Shown here piece after piece: positions 24,071 to 33,138 of a DNA stretch of 64,000 bases. The translations under genes and the position numbers were made by a program. Under the pieces are notes generated by a model. It had not been told where the DNA came from and did no database searches. It was given only the letters and a program-made list of their open reading frames with translations. Every line of letters starts with the position of its first letter. The stretch's first letter is position 1. This stretch comes from Euryodendron excelsum (taxonomy: Eukaryota; Streptophyta; Magnoliopsida; Ericales; Pentaphylacaceae), in contig CM065396.1 in the NCBI GenBank assembly GCA_033060915.1, forward strand, positions 9,005,001 to 9,069,000, written 5' to 3'.

Positions 24071-25539
24071 GATCCAAATAGGGCCCTTACTTTATCGTTT
24101 TGTCTCCGACAAACAAAGACAGAAAAAGAGGGATAACTGTTAGCACCCCATTTTGGCCACACGGCTATCTCCAACCTAATCGAATGGACACTTGAACAAG
24201 CACAAGCACACTCAAGCCTAAACTGGATTTCCAGATTCAGTCTAATTAAATAACCACTTCATGGGCTCAATGGGCCTAATAGAAGCAAAATGACCAGAAT
24301 ACCCCTCATGCATTGGTCAATCCAATCTAGCCCGACATGTCTTCCATATGACGATAAGTCCATTCAAATCCAAAGTCAAATTCATTTGTCTCGTCATTCA
24401 AGAAAGTTAATTCCTCATTGACAGTAAGACTATTCAATCTAGTACGGCAAGATCACAAAGAAAGTTTATTCCCTGGATTAGTAAAGCCCATTTCACACTT
24501 ATCTTCGAAAAATACCTAAGTCCCCGAGATGGAAAAGCGGTTCACTTCTAGCGCTTGCTAGCCCACCAATGTACAATGTTCGCAAACCCAACACATTCAT
24601 TAAGAAAGCACAAACTCCTCATGAATGGAAGACTGTCAAAGTCCACCACTTTCTTTGAGAAAGTACAAACCCCTTAAGAACGGAAGACCGTCCTAGTTTG
24701 GCACGACCTTTGAGAAAGTTTATCCCTCAAGGCGGTAAGAGCCTTTCAAGCCTGTCCACTGAAAAAATACCAATTCCTCAGATAGAAGTCTAGTCTAAAT
24801 CCAAACTGGTCAACACCGAAGCCTGCTAGCCCGTCCCAATAAAAAATAACAATTTTGCCCCAGCAAGCCTGGCACGTTCTTCAAGAAAGTACCAAGTCCT
24901 CAGAATGGTAAGACCATCTTCTAGAGCCGTCCCTAAACGATTCGGCATGTCGAAATAACCGTTTTGCCCCTAGGCATCCAAATACCCTAAGAAACCACAC
25001 CGGCTCTGGCTATCAAATCAACATCACTCCAGTTAACTCTGGTCAACCCCAGTCAACTCTGATCAATCTTGGTCAACCCTAAAACTCCCGGGATGAGGTG
25101 ACCGCGATCTGGTCACTCTTTTCAACCATACTGGCTCTGGGAATCAAACCGGCAACCTCCGTGATACTGTCCATAGTATGCCCTCCCATTTCTAGCTGGC
25201 CCCTGCCAACCGACACTTTCCTTTTGAAACCAAAACATCCCTGCTCCACTCCGAGTAAAGCATAACCAATTTTTAGCCTTGAGCCACCTCTAGAGGTGCA
25301 CACCAGCTGTCAAGCATGGTTACAAATCAATCAACCCTCTGATCAGCCCTTTTTTCAGCCCCCATCAATGAACCTACACCATTATTGGGCATGGTTTATC
25401 TTTGGTTGTACGCCACTAATAGTGGCTCATAACCCCCAGAATCAATTACGAATTGGCTAGCCCCGTATCTAGCTTTCTTTCAAGCCCTCATTAAATCCCC
25501 CCTGCAACACTCTTAGTGGCGCACAACGAAGATCAATGC

Positions 25540-25562
25540 ATGCGCCACTAAGAGTGGCGCAT
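25540..25562 (+). repeat. Perfect 10-bp-stem hairpin before TATA box
   Basis: ATGCGCCACT, loop AAG, AGTGGCGCAT. It is the counterpart of GGCGCCACT/AGTGGCGCC in E with both outer bases changed together (G-C to T-A). A weaker relative lies at about 25411-25432. Confidence 0.7.
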
Positions 25563-25581
25563 AACCTCCCTGTTTTTGCAC

Positions 25582-25589
25582 TATAAATA
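25582..25589 (+). promoter_or_regulatory. TATA box of LTR H
   Basis: TATAAATA 20 bp after the hairpin. Confidence 0.65.
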
Positions 25590-25849
25590 CAGGCCTCCCA
25601 TGTCACCATTTGTAAGCATCCCATTTTTGACCGCTCGGCAGTCTACACTCCATCCAGACTTGTTTTCAAGTCATTGTGGACATATTCCAATCGAAACCAA
25701 TCCTCTAGGTCCAAATTCCGTCTTTCCATCGCTTCGCGGGCCTGTCAGGCCCAAATAGAGGCAAAATGACCAAAATGCCCTTAGGGGCATTGTCCTTTCT
25801 TATTCCAATTCCAGTCCCACTCTTGAGACAGTTTATTCCTCGAGACAGT

Positions 25850-26430
25850 CCGAGTAGCAAAACTACTCACAAAACCGTTAGAGTGGCGGAAACACTCACA
25901 AAACCGTTAGAGTAGCGGAAACACTCACAAAAGCGTTAGAGTAGCGGAAATACTCACAAAACCGTTATAGTGGCGGAAACACTCAAAACCCAGGCACGTC
26001 TCTTCGGAGACGGTAAGACCCCTTTCCAATCCCACTCTCGAGACAGTTTATTCCTCGAGACGGTTTCAATCCAGGCACGTCTTTTCGGAGACGGTAAGAC
26101 CCCTTTCCAGTCCCACTCTCGAGACAGTTTATTCCTCGAGACAGTCCGAGTAGCAAAACTACTCACCAAACCGTTAGAGTGGCGGAAACACTCACAGAAC
26201 CGTTAGAGTAGCGGAAATACTGACAGAACCGTTAGAGTAGCGAAAATACTCACAGAACCGTTAGAGTAGCGGAAATACTCACAAAGCCGTTAGAGTAGCG
26301 GAAATACTCCTAAATCATCAACCCCGTCCGAGTAGCGGAAATACTCAACCCCGTTCGAGTAGCAGAAATACTCAACCCCGTCCGAGTAGTGGAAATACTC
26401 ACATCGTAAGAGTGGCAGAAACACTCAAAA
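25850..26430 (+). repeat. 29-bp hairpin tandem arrays (15 units)
   Basis: Units of the form CCGTTAGAGTRGCGGAAAYACTCACAAAA, spaced 29 bp where regular (CCGTTA at 25875, 25904, 25933, 25962). Each holds a GAGTR...YACTC stem. I count 15 units in two blocks separated by the CGTCTC hairpin segment (25990-26110). In 14 of 15 the variable R and Y form a Watson-Crick pair (10 A-T, 4 G-C). Confidence 0.85.
25990..26140 (+). repeat. CGTCTC-TTCG-GAGACG hairpins with CTCGAG repeats
   Basis: At 25997-26012 the stem CGTCTC/GAGACG closes a TTCG loop. A second copy at 26078-26093 has one T.G pair. Between them lies GAGACAGTTTATTCCTCGAG. The repeat unit is about 81 bp. Confidence 0.8.
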
Positions 26431-26519
26431 CCTAGGTCAACACCAGTGGCTGTTAGCCCACTTCGGTGGAAAATGACCAAACTACCCTTAGGACCTTTTC
26501 CGAGACTTTTCGGTCAAGA

Positions 26520-27030
26520 TGACCATTTTGCCCCTAGGCATCCGAACGCCCCGGGAACCACACCGGCTCTGGGTATCAAACCGGTAATGTCTCGAGAATA
26601 CTTTTTATAGTATTCTCAACCTTCCTTTACCTTTCCGGACCATTCCGAGTCAGTTCCGGCCAACCCGGTACAAAATGACCGTTTTGCCCCTAGAGGGCCG
26701 GTCTCCTTCTTCGACCACACCGGCTCTGGGTATCAAACCGGTAATATCCCGAGAATACTTTTTATAGTGTTCTCAACCTTCCTTTACCTTTCCAGATCAT
26801 TCCGAGTCAGTTCTGGCAAACCCGGTACAAAATGACCGTTTTACCCCTAGTGGGCCGGTCTCCTTTTCCGACCACGCCGGCTCTGGGAATCAAACCGACA
26901 ACCTCTGGGAACATTCTAAATAATGTTTTCAGATCCCAAGTCTTTTTCCGGGACAATCCGGGTTCGCCCCGACAGTTTTCCGGCCCGATTGACCGTTTTG
27001 CCCCTAAAGGCCCGGTCATCCTTTCCGACC
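26520..27030 (+). repeat. 157-bp tandem repeats in LTR start region
   Basis: ACCAC.CCGGCTCTGGG.ATCAAACCG starts at 26557, 26714 and 26871, exactly 157 bp apart. Each unit ends with a TTTTGCCCCTA.-type block. The last unit diverges after the marker. Confidence 0.85.
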
Positions 27031-27333
27031 CACCTTATCCTCACTTTCCAAGTCAAATACCTCCAGGACACTGTTTTAAGTGTTCCTACTCCCTTCCGGC
27101 CTTCCAGGTCATTCCCAGCTCCTTCAAATCATTCCCGGACTTTCCGGAGTCACTCCTAGTGAAGCCAGGCTAAAGATTGCATGGTAGTCACTAGTACAGG
27201 CGTCCAAATCTAGTCAAAGATACGTTGCTCGCCGACCTTAATTGTTTCCAAAATGGTTGGTGCCACTCCTAGTGGCGCTAGTGTATAATTTCGCCTACCG
27301 CTACTACAACAGGCGCCAGGTTTGTCCTCCTTC

Positions 27334-27341
27334 TATAAATA
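27334..27341 (+). promoter_or_regulatory. TATA box of 5' LTR B
   Basis: TATAAATA, followed by CAGAGCCTCATTCAACGTG. Transcription would be expected to start near 27365. Confidence 0.75.
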
Positions 27342-27651
27342 CAGAGCCTCATTCAACGTGAAAGGGGTCTGCAAACTTAACCTAAAAATCCTATATTTCG
27401 ATATACAGAGCTCGAGCACCTCCAAAACCCTAGCCTCCCTAGGTTTTCCCAAACCCTAGCCACTATGCACAAACCCTAGCCTCCTATACACTCATACACT
27501 CCCCCATACACTCATACACTAGCCTTCAACCACTCTCTGAAGACTTGAAGAGCAGCCATCCAAAGCTTGAAGACAATCCTTGAAGATTGAAGGTGAAGAT
27601 CAAGACCGAAGATCGAAGACTACACGGTGCGCAAAATAAACAAGAAACAAG

Positions 27652-27653
27652 GT
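27652..27653 (+). promoter_or_regulatory. Candidate 5' splice site in LTR B leader
   Basis: AAACAAG|GTAGGC ending a putative leader exon of about 290 nt. With the acceptor at 31101-31102 it would define an intron of 3451 nt that includes most of the LTR and the primer binding site. Confidence 0.5.
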
Positions 27654-28199
27654 AGGCTTTCTCTTTAATTTTCTGCACTTCCCCCCTCTCTCTTCTCTCT
27701 CCAACCCACTTGGGTTTTCTCTATTTTAACCCCCTATCTCTTTCCCGCCCTTTCTTTGCATGCTTGAAACAAGGGGATTCCCGGTCCATGTGTAGGATTA
27801 GACTATTGGAGAGTCACCGTGTCGGGGGCTTTCTTCTTGTCTAACCAAAGACCACGTGGGTCTAGCCCCCTTGATTATGTGGTGAAGCCTTAATCTTGTA
27901 TGTTCACGACCCCAAATTGCATTGTGCATATCATAGTCTTGCATTTTCTGAAAATCGTTTTCAAAGTTGTTTTTCAAAACGTTTTCAAACTTGTTTTCAA
28001 AATTGCATCAAAATCTCATTTTCAAAAACTTGTTTTCAAAATCACAATCCTAGGGTGATTCTAGCCTTTCCATGGCTAGGGTTGCTTTAGGAAAGTGTTA
28101 CATTTAAAGTGACTAATATGGTCCATATTTTCAAAATCTTGTTGATTTTCAAAACCGCTTTCCTAAAGTGGTTCTAGCCCCCTTATGGTTAGAATTGTT

Positions 28200-30000
28200 T
28201 TAGGAAAGTGAGACATTTTCATACTTTCCAAAAAAAATCTCTCTTCAAAGATCTCTTCCTAAAAATTTCTTTTTCAACATACTTTCCTAAAACTCTCATC
28301 TTCAAAATTGTTTTCAAAAACTCCTTCCCAAGATCTGTTTTTCAAAACTCTCTTTTTCAACTCCTCTTTAAAATCTTTTCTTCAAAATCCACTTTTTAAA
28401 AACGTTCCCCACAACTCTTTCCAAAAACTCTCTTCCCAAAATTTTTCTTCTAGAAACTCTCCTCTAGGATCTTCTTTCCAAAATCTACGTTTCTAAAAAT
28501 GCACTTTCTAAAACTCCTTCTCTTTAAAATCTTTTTCCAAAAACTCCCTCTTCAAATTTACTTTCCCAAAAGTTCCTCCCTAGGATTCTATTCTAGAAAA
28601 TCTTCGTTTCCAAATGCGCTTTCCAAAAACTCTTTTCTTAGAGTCCAAGTCAAGCCCTAGACCTCACAATTAGGAAACCCTAATTTTCTTCCCAAAAACA
28701 TGATTTTTCAAACTTTGCCCCAAACCTAGGTTTCCAAAACCTCTTGTTTTCACATCCAAACTATACATGTTTCCAAAACCTATTTTCTACGCCCAAACTA
28801 TAGTTTTCCAAATCTAGGGTTTCTAGAATCTCCCTTTCCAAATCCTTACCCAAATCCTATCTTCCCTTTAGGAAACCAAATCAAATCTTCCCGTTTAGGA
28901 AACTAGATCCCGTCCTCCGTTTTTTGAAACAAAATCCAACCTTTCTCTTTTAGAGACCAAATCCAATCCCTTCCTAATCCAAACCTTTCTTAATTCAATT
29001 GCTTCCTAAACCATAAGTTTCCTAAACTTAAACTTTAAATCTTTCCTTAAATTTCAAAATCCAAACCTTTCCTAATTCAACTCCTTCCTAAACATCTCAT
29101 CTCCTAAATCTTAAGTTTCCAAAACTTGAACATAAAAATCTTTCCTAATTCAACCATTTCCTAATTCTACCCTCCTTTCAAATCTTAACTTTTCAAACCT
29201 AAGTTTTCAAACTCTTCCTAAACTCAAACCTTTCTTAATTTCAAGATTTTCTAAAACGCTAAAACTTTCTAAATCTTAAACTTTCTAAATTTCAAATCTT
29301 TCTAAATTCTAAACTTTCCAAAATTTCAAAATATTTTCAAATCTAGAACTTTTCTAAATTCAAAACTTTCTTAAGTTGAAACTTTCTTAATTCAAACATT
29401 TCCTAAAACGAAACTTTCCACTTTTCAAAACTTCCCTATTTCAAAACTTCCCTAATTCAAAAACTTTCCGGAAATGGAAACTTTCCTTTTTCAAACCTTT
29501 CTCAAAACAAAACTTTCTTATTTTCAAAACTTCCTTGTTTTCAAAACTTTCCAAATTCAAAACTTCTTTTTTTCACACATTCCAAAATTCAAAACTTTCT
29601 TAATTTGAAACTTTCCAAATTCTAAACCTTTCTCAAACTAAACTTTTCTTAATTCAAAACATTTCCTAATTCAATACTTTCCAATTTCAAAATCTTTTCA
29701 AACCTAAAACTTTCCGAATCTCAAAACTTTCCAAAAATGAAACTTTCCTAATTCGGACCTTTCCTAATTCGAACATTTCCTAAAATCCAATCTTTCCAAA
29801 TCTTCCAAGTCCAACGTTCGAGTCAAGTCTTTCTTAATCTTAAGTCTTTCCTAGGTTTCCTACCTTTCCTAAGTCTAGGTTTCCTAAACCTCCATCTTTC
29901 CAAAACCAAGTCTTTCCAAAGCAAGTCCAATCTTCTCAATTTCAATTTCCAATCTCCTTTTTCTAATCTCAAACCAAATCAAAATTTCAATTCAATTTCT
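28200..30000 (+). repeat. Nearly G-free degenerate repeat tract
   Basis: Variants of AAACTTTCCTAATTCAAAA. Individual 60-nt rows (for example 29281-29340) contain no G at all. Periods are irregular, about 12-18 bp. No gene. Confidence 0.85.
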
Positions 30001-30040
30001 TTCTTCCAATCCAATCTCTCTCTTCAAATCAATCTATTTT

Positions 30041-30118
30041 CAATCGGACTCCGGTCCGAACTACGACTGACCTGATTCCCCCAAAGGGATACGTAGGCAA
30101 CCTTCGTAGGTGCGGTCA
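30041..30118 (+). promoter_or_regulatory. Conserved LTR island (TACGTAGGCA core)
   Basis: TCGGACTCCGGTCCGA (a palindrome), GACTGACCTGATTCC, GATACGTAGGCAACC and GTGCGGTCAC. Unlike the surrounding repeat, it contains G and CpG and is kept in all copies. Confidence 0.55.
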
Positions 30119-30881
30119 CAATACTTTTCAAACTTTTAATTCCACCCTCATGGGTGCGGTTTTCAAAATCTTTTCAAATCTCAAATTCCCATCTACTTTC
30201 AAACTTTCTATTTTCAAATTTTTATTTCCAAATTTTCAAATTTTCTAATTTCAAATACATCTCTTCAAATCTATTTTCAAATCAAATCAATTTCTTTTCA
30301 AATCAATTTCTATTTTCCAATTTTCTCATCTTGCACATGCATATCATGCATCATATTAGTTCCGTTTTAAACATTCTTTTTCAAAGTGAATAGGGTTGAA
30401 TTATAGTTAGTCGAAGACTCTCATAAGAATCTAGGGTAGATTGACATGTAGGTACCGAAAGGGCGGGGTAGGGTGATGATCTTAGGATATCTTCCTTACA
30501 TGTAACCAACCTCCGAACCTAGATCACTGTTTTCAAAGACCAAAAGGAGTTATTTTTCTAAAAAGGGCTAAATGTTTTCCAAAGTTGCCAAACAACCTGT
30601 TTTCCTAAAAACCCTCTCTTGAGGAGATATTTTCAAAAACCCTTTTCCAAAACCCTAAGTGTAATCTTCGGATTATGCTTAGTTTTTAGGTGACCTAACT
30701 CACTTTAATCAAGTTAGGTGGCGACTCCGAATCTTTTTCAAAAGCCCTTTATTCAAACCTGTTTTCAATTCAAACCTAGTCGCACTCATTCTTTTAGGAG
30801 GGTGAGTTCTAACGAGAGAGTACAGTGTTTTTCCCGCTTGGGTAAGTATTTCTCGGGTGCGAAAAATCTGGTCGTGACAGC

Positions 30882-30898
30882 TGGCGACTTCGCTGGGG
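30882..30898 (+). promoter_or_regulatory. Primer binding site of element B, tRNA-Arg type
   Basis: TGGCGACTTCGCTGGGG, two bases after the LTR end, one mismatch from the Arg-type consensus used by Ogre-like elements. Confidence 0.75.
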
Positions 30899-31077
30899 AA
30901 ACTTAGAAGGTTAGGCCGTTAGTCATGTCTCTTTACCCTTTACCCATGTAGAGTCTTCAATTAACTTGGTTCAATCCTATTCACTTTAAATTTCCAAAAC
31001 TAAATTTTCAAAATTGTTTAAAAAAAAAAACATGCATTTATTCATATTATCTTGTATCATGTTTGCCATTCACATAC

Positions 31078-31102
31078 TAACACTTGCATCTTTGTTTTGT
31101 AG
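31078..31102 (+). promoter_or_regulatory. Candidate 3' splice site, element B module 1
   Basis: TACTAACACTTGCATC then TTTGTTTTGTAG|GTACAC. It holds the branch-point consensus CTAAC about 22 nt before the AG, where A has CTGAC. Confidence 0.5.
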
Positions 31103-31249
31103 GTACACATTTTGTTTAAATTTTATTAATTGCTTTGCATGAATGTGATGTACAGGATGAATGGGAGTTGTTGGGCCCTTTCCTCCACTTTTAAAAATCA
31201 CACACACACTGCATGTGCACTTGCATTCTGCATACTTGCATACCCTGAT

Positions 31250-31333
31250 ATGTCCTTTCTAGTTAGAAAGGGGGAACTGCATATTGGTTGTCGGCAAGAT
31301 GCTGTGTCAGTTTCTTCGCCTACGGCCTCTTGA
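31250..31333 (+). CDS. Short reading frame, module 1 of element B
   Basis: MSFLVRKGE at the start and SVSSPTAS at the end, identical in length and stop to 14052-14135. The upstream part of the frame differs between A and B by an indel, so only these 27 codons are shared. Confidence 0.3.
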   Translation: MSFLVRKGELHIGCRQDAVSVSSPTAS

Positions 31334-32789
31334 TGGTTCCCCCGCTCGGATCACCAACCGATCATGGCACCACCTCGGGGAGTGGGCCTAGGTTCGAAGA
31401 TCCGGGGACCGAGCCTTTTTAGGACGCATTAGTCAACCCTCAACCTCATACTCATATAGACACCATGCATAGCCGAACCTCTGCCGGATTTAGGACACGA
31501 GCACCGTTTTCAAAATCACGGAGGAAAGGGCGACTGCTCTTACTTTCATTTATACCTGCTGTTATAATGCTTGTATTTATACTGTTATGTTTACTTCAAT
31601 TGTACCTTCTCTCCTTATACTTTTTGCATATCTATGTTCATGTATTCAATATCCCATGTCAAGACAAGAGTTCCAACTAACTCAAGTCACTGCATTCTCA
31701 TGCATATGATCAACCCATTGAGAGTGACACCAACGTCACTCTCCCTTGCATTAAACCTGCCCAAACCTTAAGAGTTCCCGCGTAACCCTAAGGACTCATT
31801 GCATGCATCTCGATTCATTCCATAAGAGGGGCCCCAATCCCTTTATGCTCATGGAGATAGGGTTGCCAAGAAGACAAGTGGCAATCAATCAACAAGCTTT
31901 CTCAGTGACCTTCTCAACATCAAATCCAAGGAAGGTGAATCCGAAGACTCAAGAGTAGTTTAGGTTTTCCCTTTTGTAAAAGTAGATAGGTGGAAGTCCA
32001 AAGGAAAATGTTCCCCTTCCCCCGATTAAAATGTATTTCAATTCTTTTGTATCTTAAACCCAAAATTTAATGTACTTCTTTATTTTTATGAATGAATGCA
32101 TAGATTGAAGGTTCCTACCTGACAGTAAGGTATCTGCATACAGGGGCAAATCCCCTATCTCCAAAAGTGAGCCAATACATCATGTTTAGTCTCCCTCTTA
32201 AGCAGGAGCACCCCTAGGACATGCATTGCATAAAAATTTTCAGATCAAGGCACTAACTTATCTTTTGTTTTTTTCTTCTATTCTCCCCCTCCTCATTTCC
32301 AAGTACTAAGAGAATCGAAGACAGAAGCAAGACAAGAAGGGGGTTTTTCTAAACCATTCATTTATTGCCATCATACTGCTCACATGTTCACTTTTAATAT
32401 GCTCATACACCCATATCCATTCCAAGACAAGAGTTCCAAGAAACTCAAGTCATTTCATTTTCATGCATTTAATCAACCGTAGAGAGAAAGGAGCAATCCA
32501 ATCTCATGTTAATCAAACCTACCAAAACTCCTAAGGGTTCTTAAACCCTAAGGATTCATGGCATGCATAGAACCATATCTCGAGAGAGGCCCAAATCTCT
32601 CTCAGTCCATGGAGGTGGGATTGCCCAAATAAAGAAACATCAACCGGCCCACGCCGAAGAGGTATTGTATTGCATAATAGGGGCAAAACCCCACCTCCCA
32701 AATGGACTTGTCATCATGCCTAGATTCCCTCAAAGAAGGGACCTCCATAGGACATGCATTGCATAGAACTTCCAACTTCACATACTGAC

Positions 32790-32818
32790 TGCATTATGTT
32801 TTTCTTTTTCTTTTATAG
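32790..32818 (+). promoter_or_regulatory. Candidate 3' splice site, element B module 2
   Basis: CATACTGACTGCATTATG then a T/C tract and TTTTATAG|GTCAAAG. CTGAC branch motif retained. Confidence 0.5.
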
Positions 32819-32883
32819 GTCAAAGAGCACGATTGAATTCATGGAATCCCTCTAGCACCTCACCAGATTCAAACTCATGGAAG

Positions 32884-33138
32884 GATAAACCTAGTTGTTA
32901 GAAAAGGCCAAACCTACATCAAAGAGCAAGAAGAACTGACCGTCCACCTACAAGACATTACCACCACGACATGTCGCAACAATCACAATCCAAGCAGAGG
33001 AGGACTTCAACCAGAAGAGGACTTCACTAGATGCGAAGTCTTTTCAGACCCGTACATCGCAACAACACATCCTCTAACTTCCAAATGCATGAAAAATATC
33101 GTGAACTCACCCTCCATTGATACACCTGATGAATGAAG
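32884..33138 (+). pseudogene. Frame related to module 2 reading frame, start codon lost
   Basis: ATA stands where A has ATG (15740). The frame continues NLVVRKGQTYIKEQEEL for about 84 codons to TGA. The N-terminal pattern VRKGQTYI is shared with A, but an insertion of about 20-25 bp changes the later part. Confidence 0.25.

Larger units (their letters stand above)
19838..24137 (+). mobile_element. Internal region of giant element, subfamily H
   Basis: It ends in a polypurine tract (AAAGACAGAAAAAGAGGGATAAC) just before the LTR at 24138. From about 20990 it shows patchy, weak similarity to B in the same order (CCTCAATTC..TACCATACA near 21033; ATCACC.CCCA..TGGG near 21120; AACAAGAAATAGAGAATGGGG near 22497). 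No gag-pol motif is visible. The first 500-1100 bp (19838 to about 20990), with a T-run at 20330-20341, match nothing I recognise. Far more diverged from B than the region 13694-16470. Confidence 0.6.
24138..25610 (+). mobile_element. Giant LTR H, first part (split by element B)
   Basis: It starts TGTTAGCACCCC after a polypurine tract, so it is a 3' LTR. It carries a diverged start region with CGAAAAA.TACC..GTC-type repeats, CCGGCTCTGG..ATCAAA blocks, hairpins before a TATA box at 25582-25589, and about 20 bp more. Element B then begins, and the LTR resumes at 43210. The leader differs from A and B, so this is a separate subfamily. Confidence 0.75.
25611..30879 (+). mobile_element. 5' LTR of element B (5269 bp)
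   Basis: TGTAAGCATCCC to TCGTGACA. In order: short-hairpin arrays (25850-26430), 157-bp repeats (26520-27030), GGCGCC motifs (27262-27318), TATA box 27334-27341, leader to a donor at 27652, islands around 27777-27950 (CGTGTCGGGGGCTTTC; GATTATGTGGTGAAGCC), G-poor repeats (28200-30000), TACGTAGGCA island (30041-30118) and the GGGCGGGGTAGGGTGATGAT island (30461-30480). No protein-coding signal. Confidence 0.9.

Noticed and set aside
24138..25610. Treating LTR H as the 3' LTR that pairs with LTR A
   Set aside because: Start regions and leaders differ far more than two LTRs of one insertion should.
25860..26420. CRISPR-like regular short repeats
   Set aside because: Repeats are directly adjacent with no unique spacers, and they lie inside a plant LTR.
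26807..27173. Overlapping frames in the LTR start region, also at 39014-39436
   Set aside because: They come from 157-bp repeats on both strands; the proteins are Pro/Ser-rich shadows without motifs.
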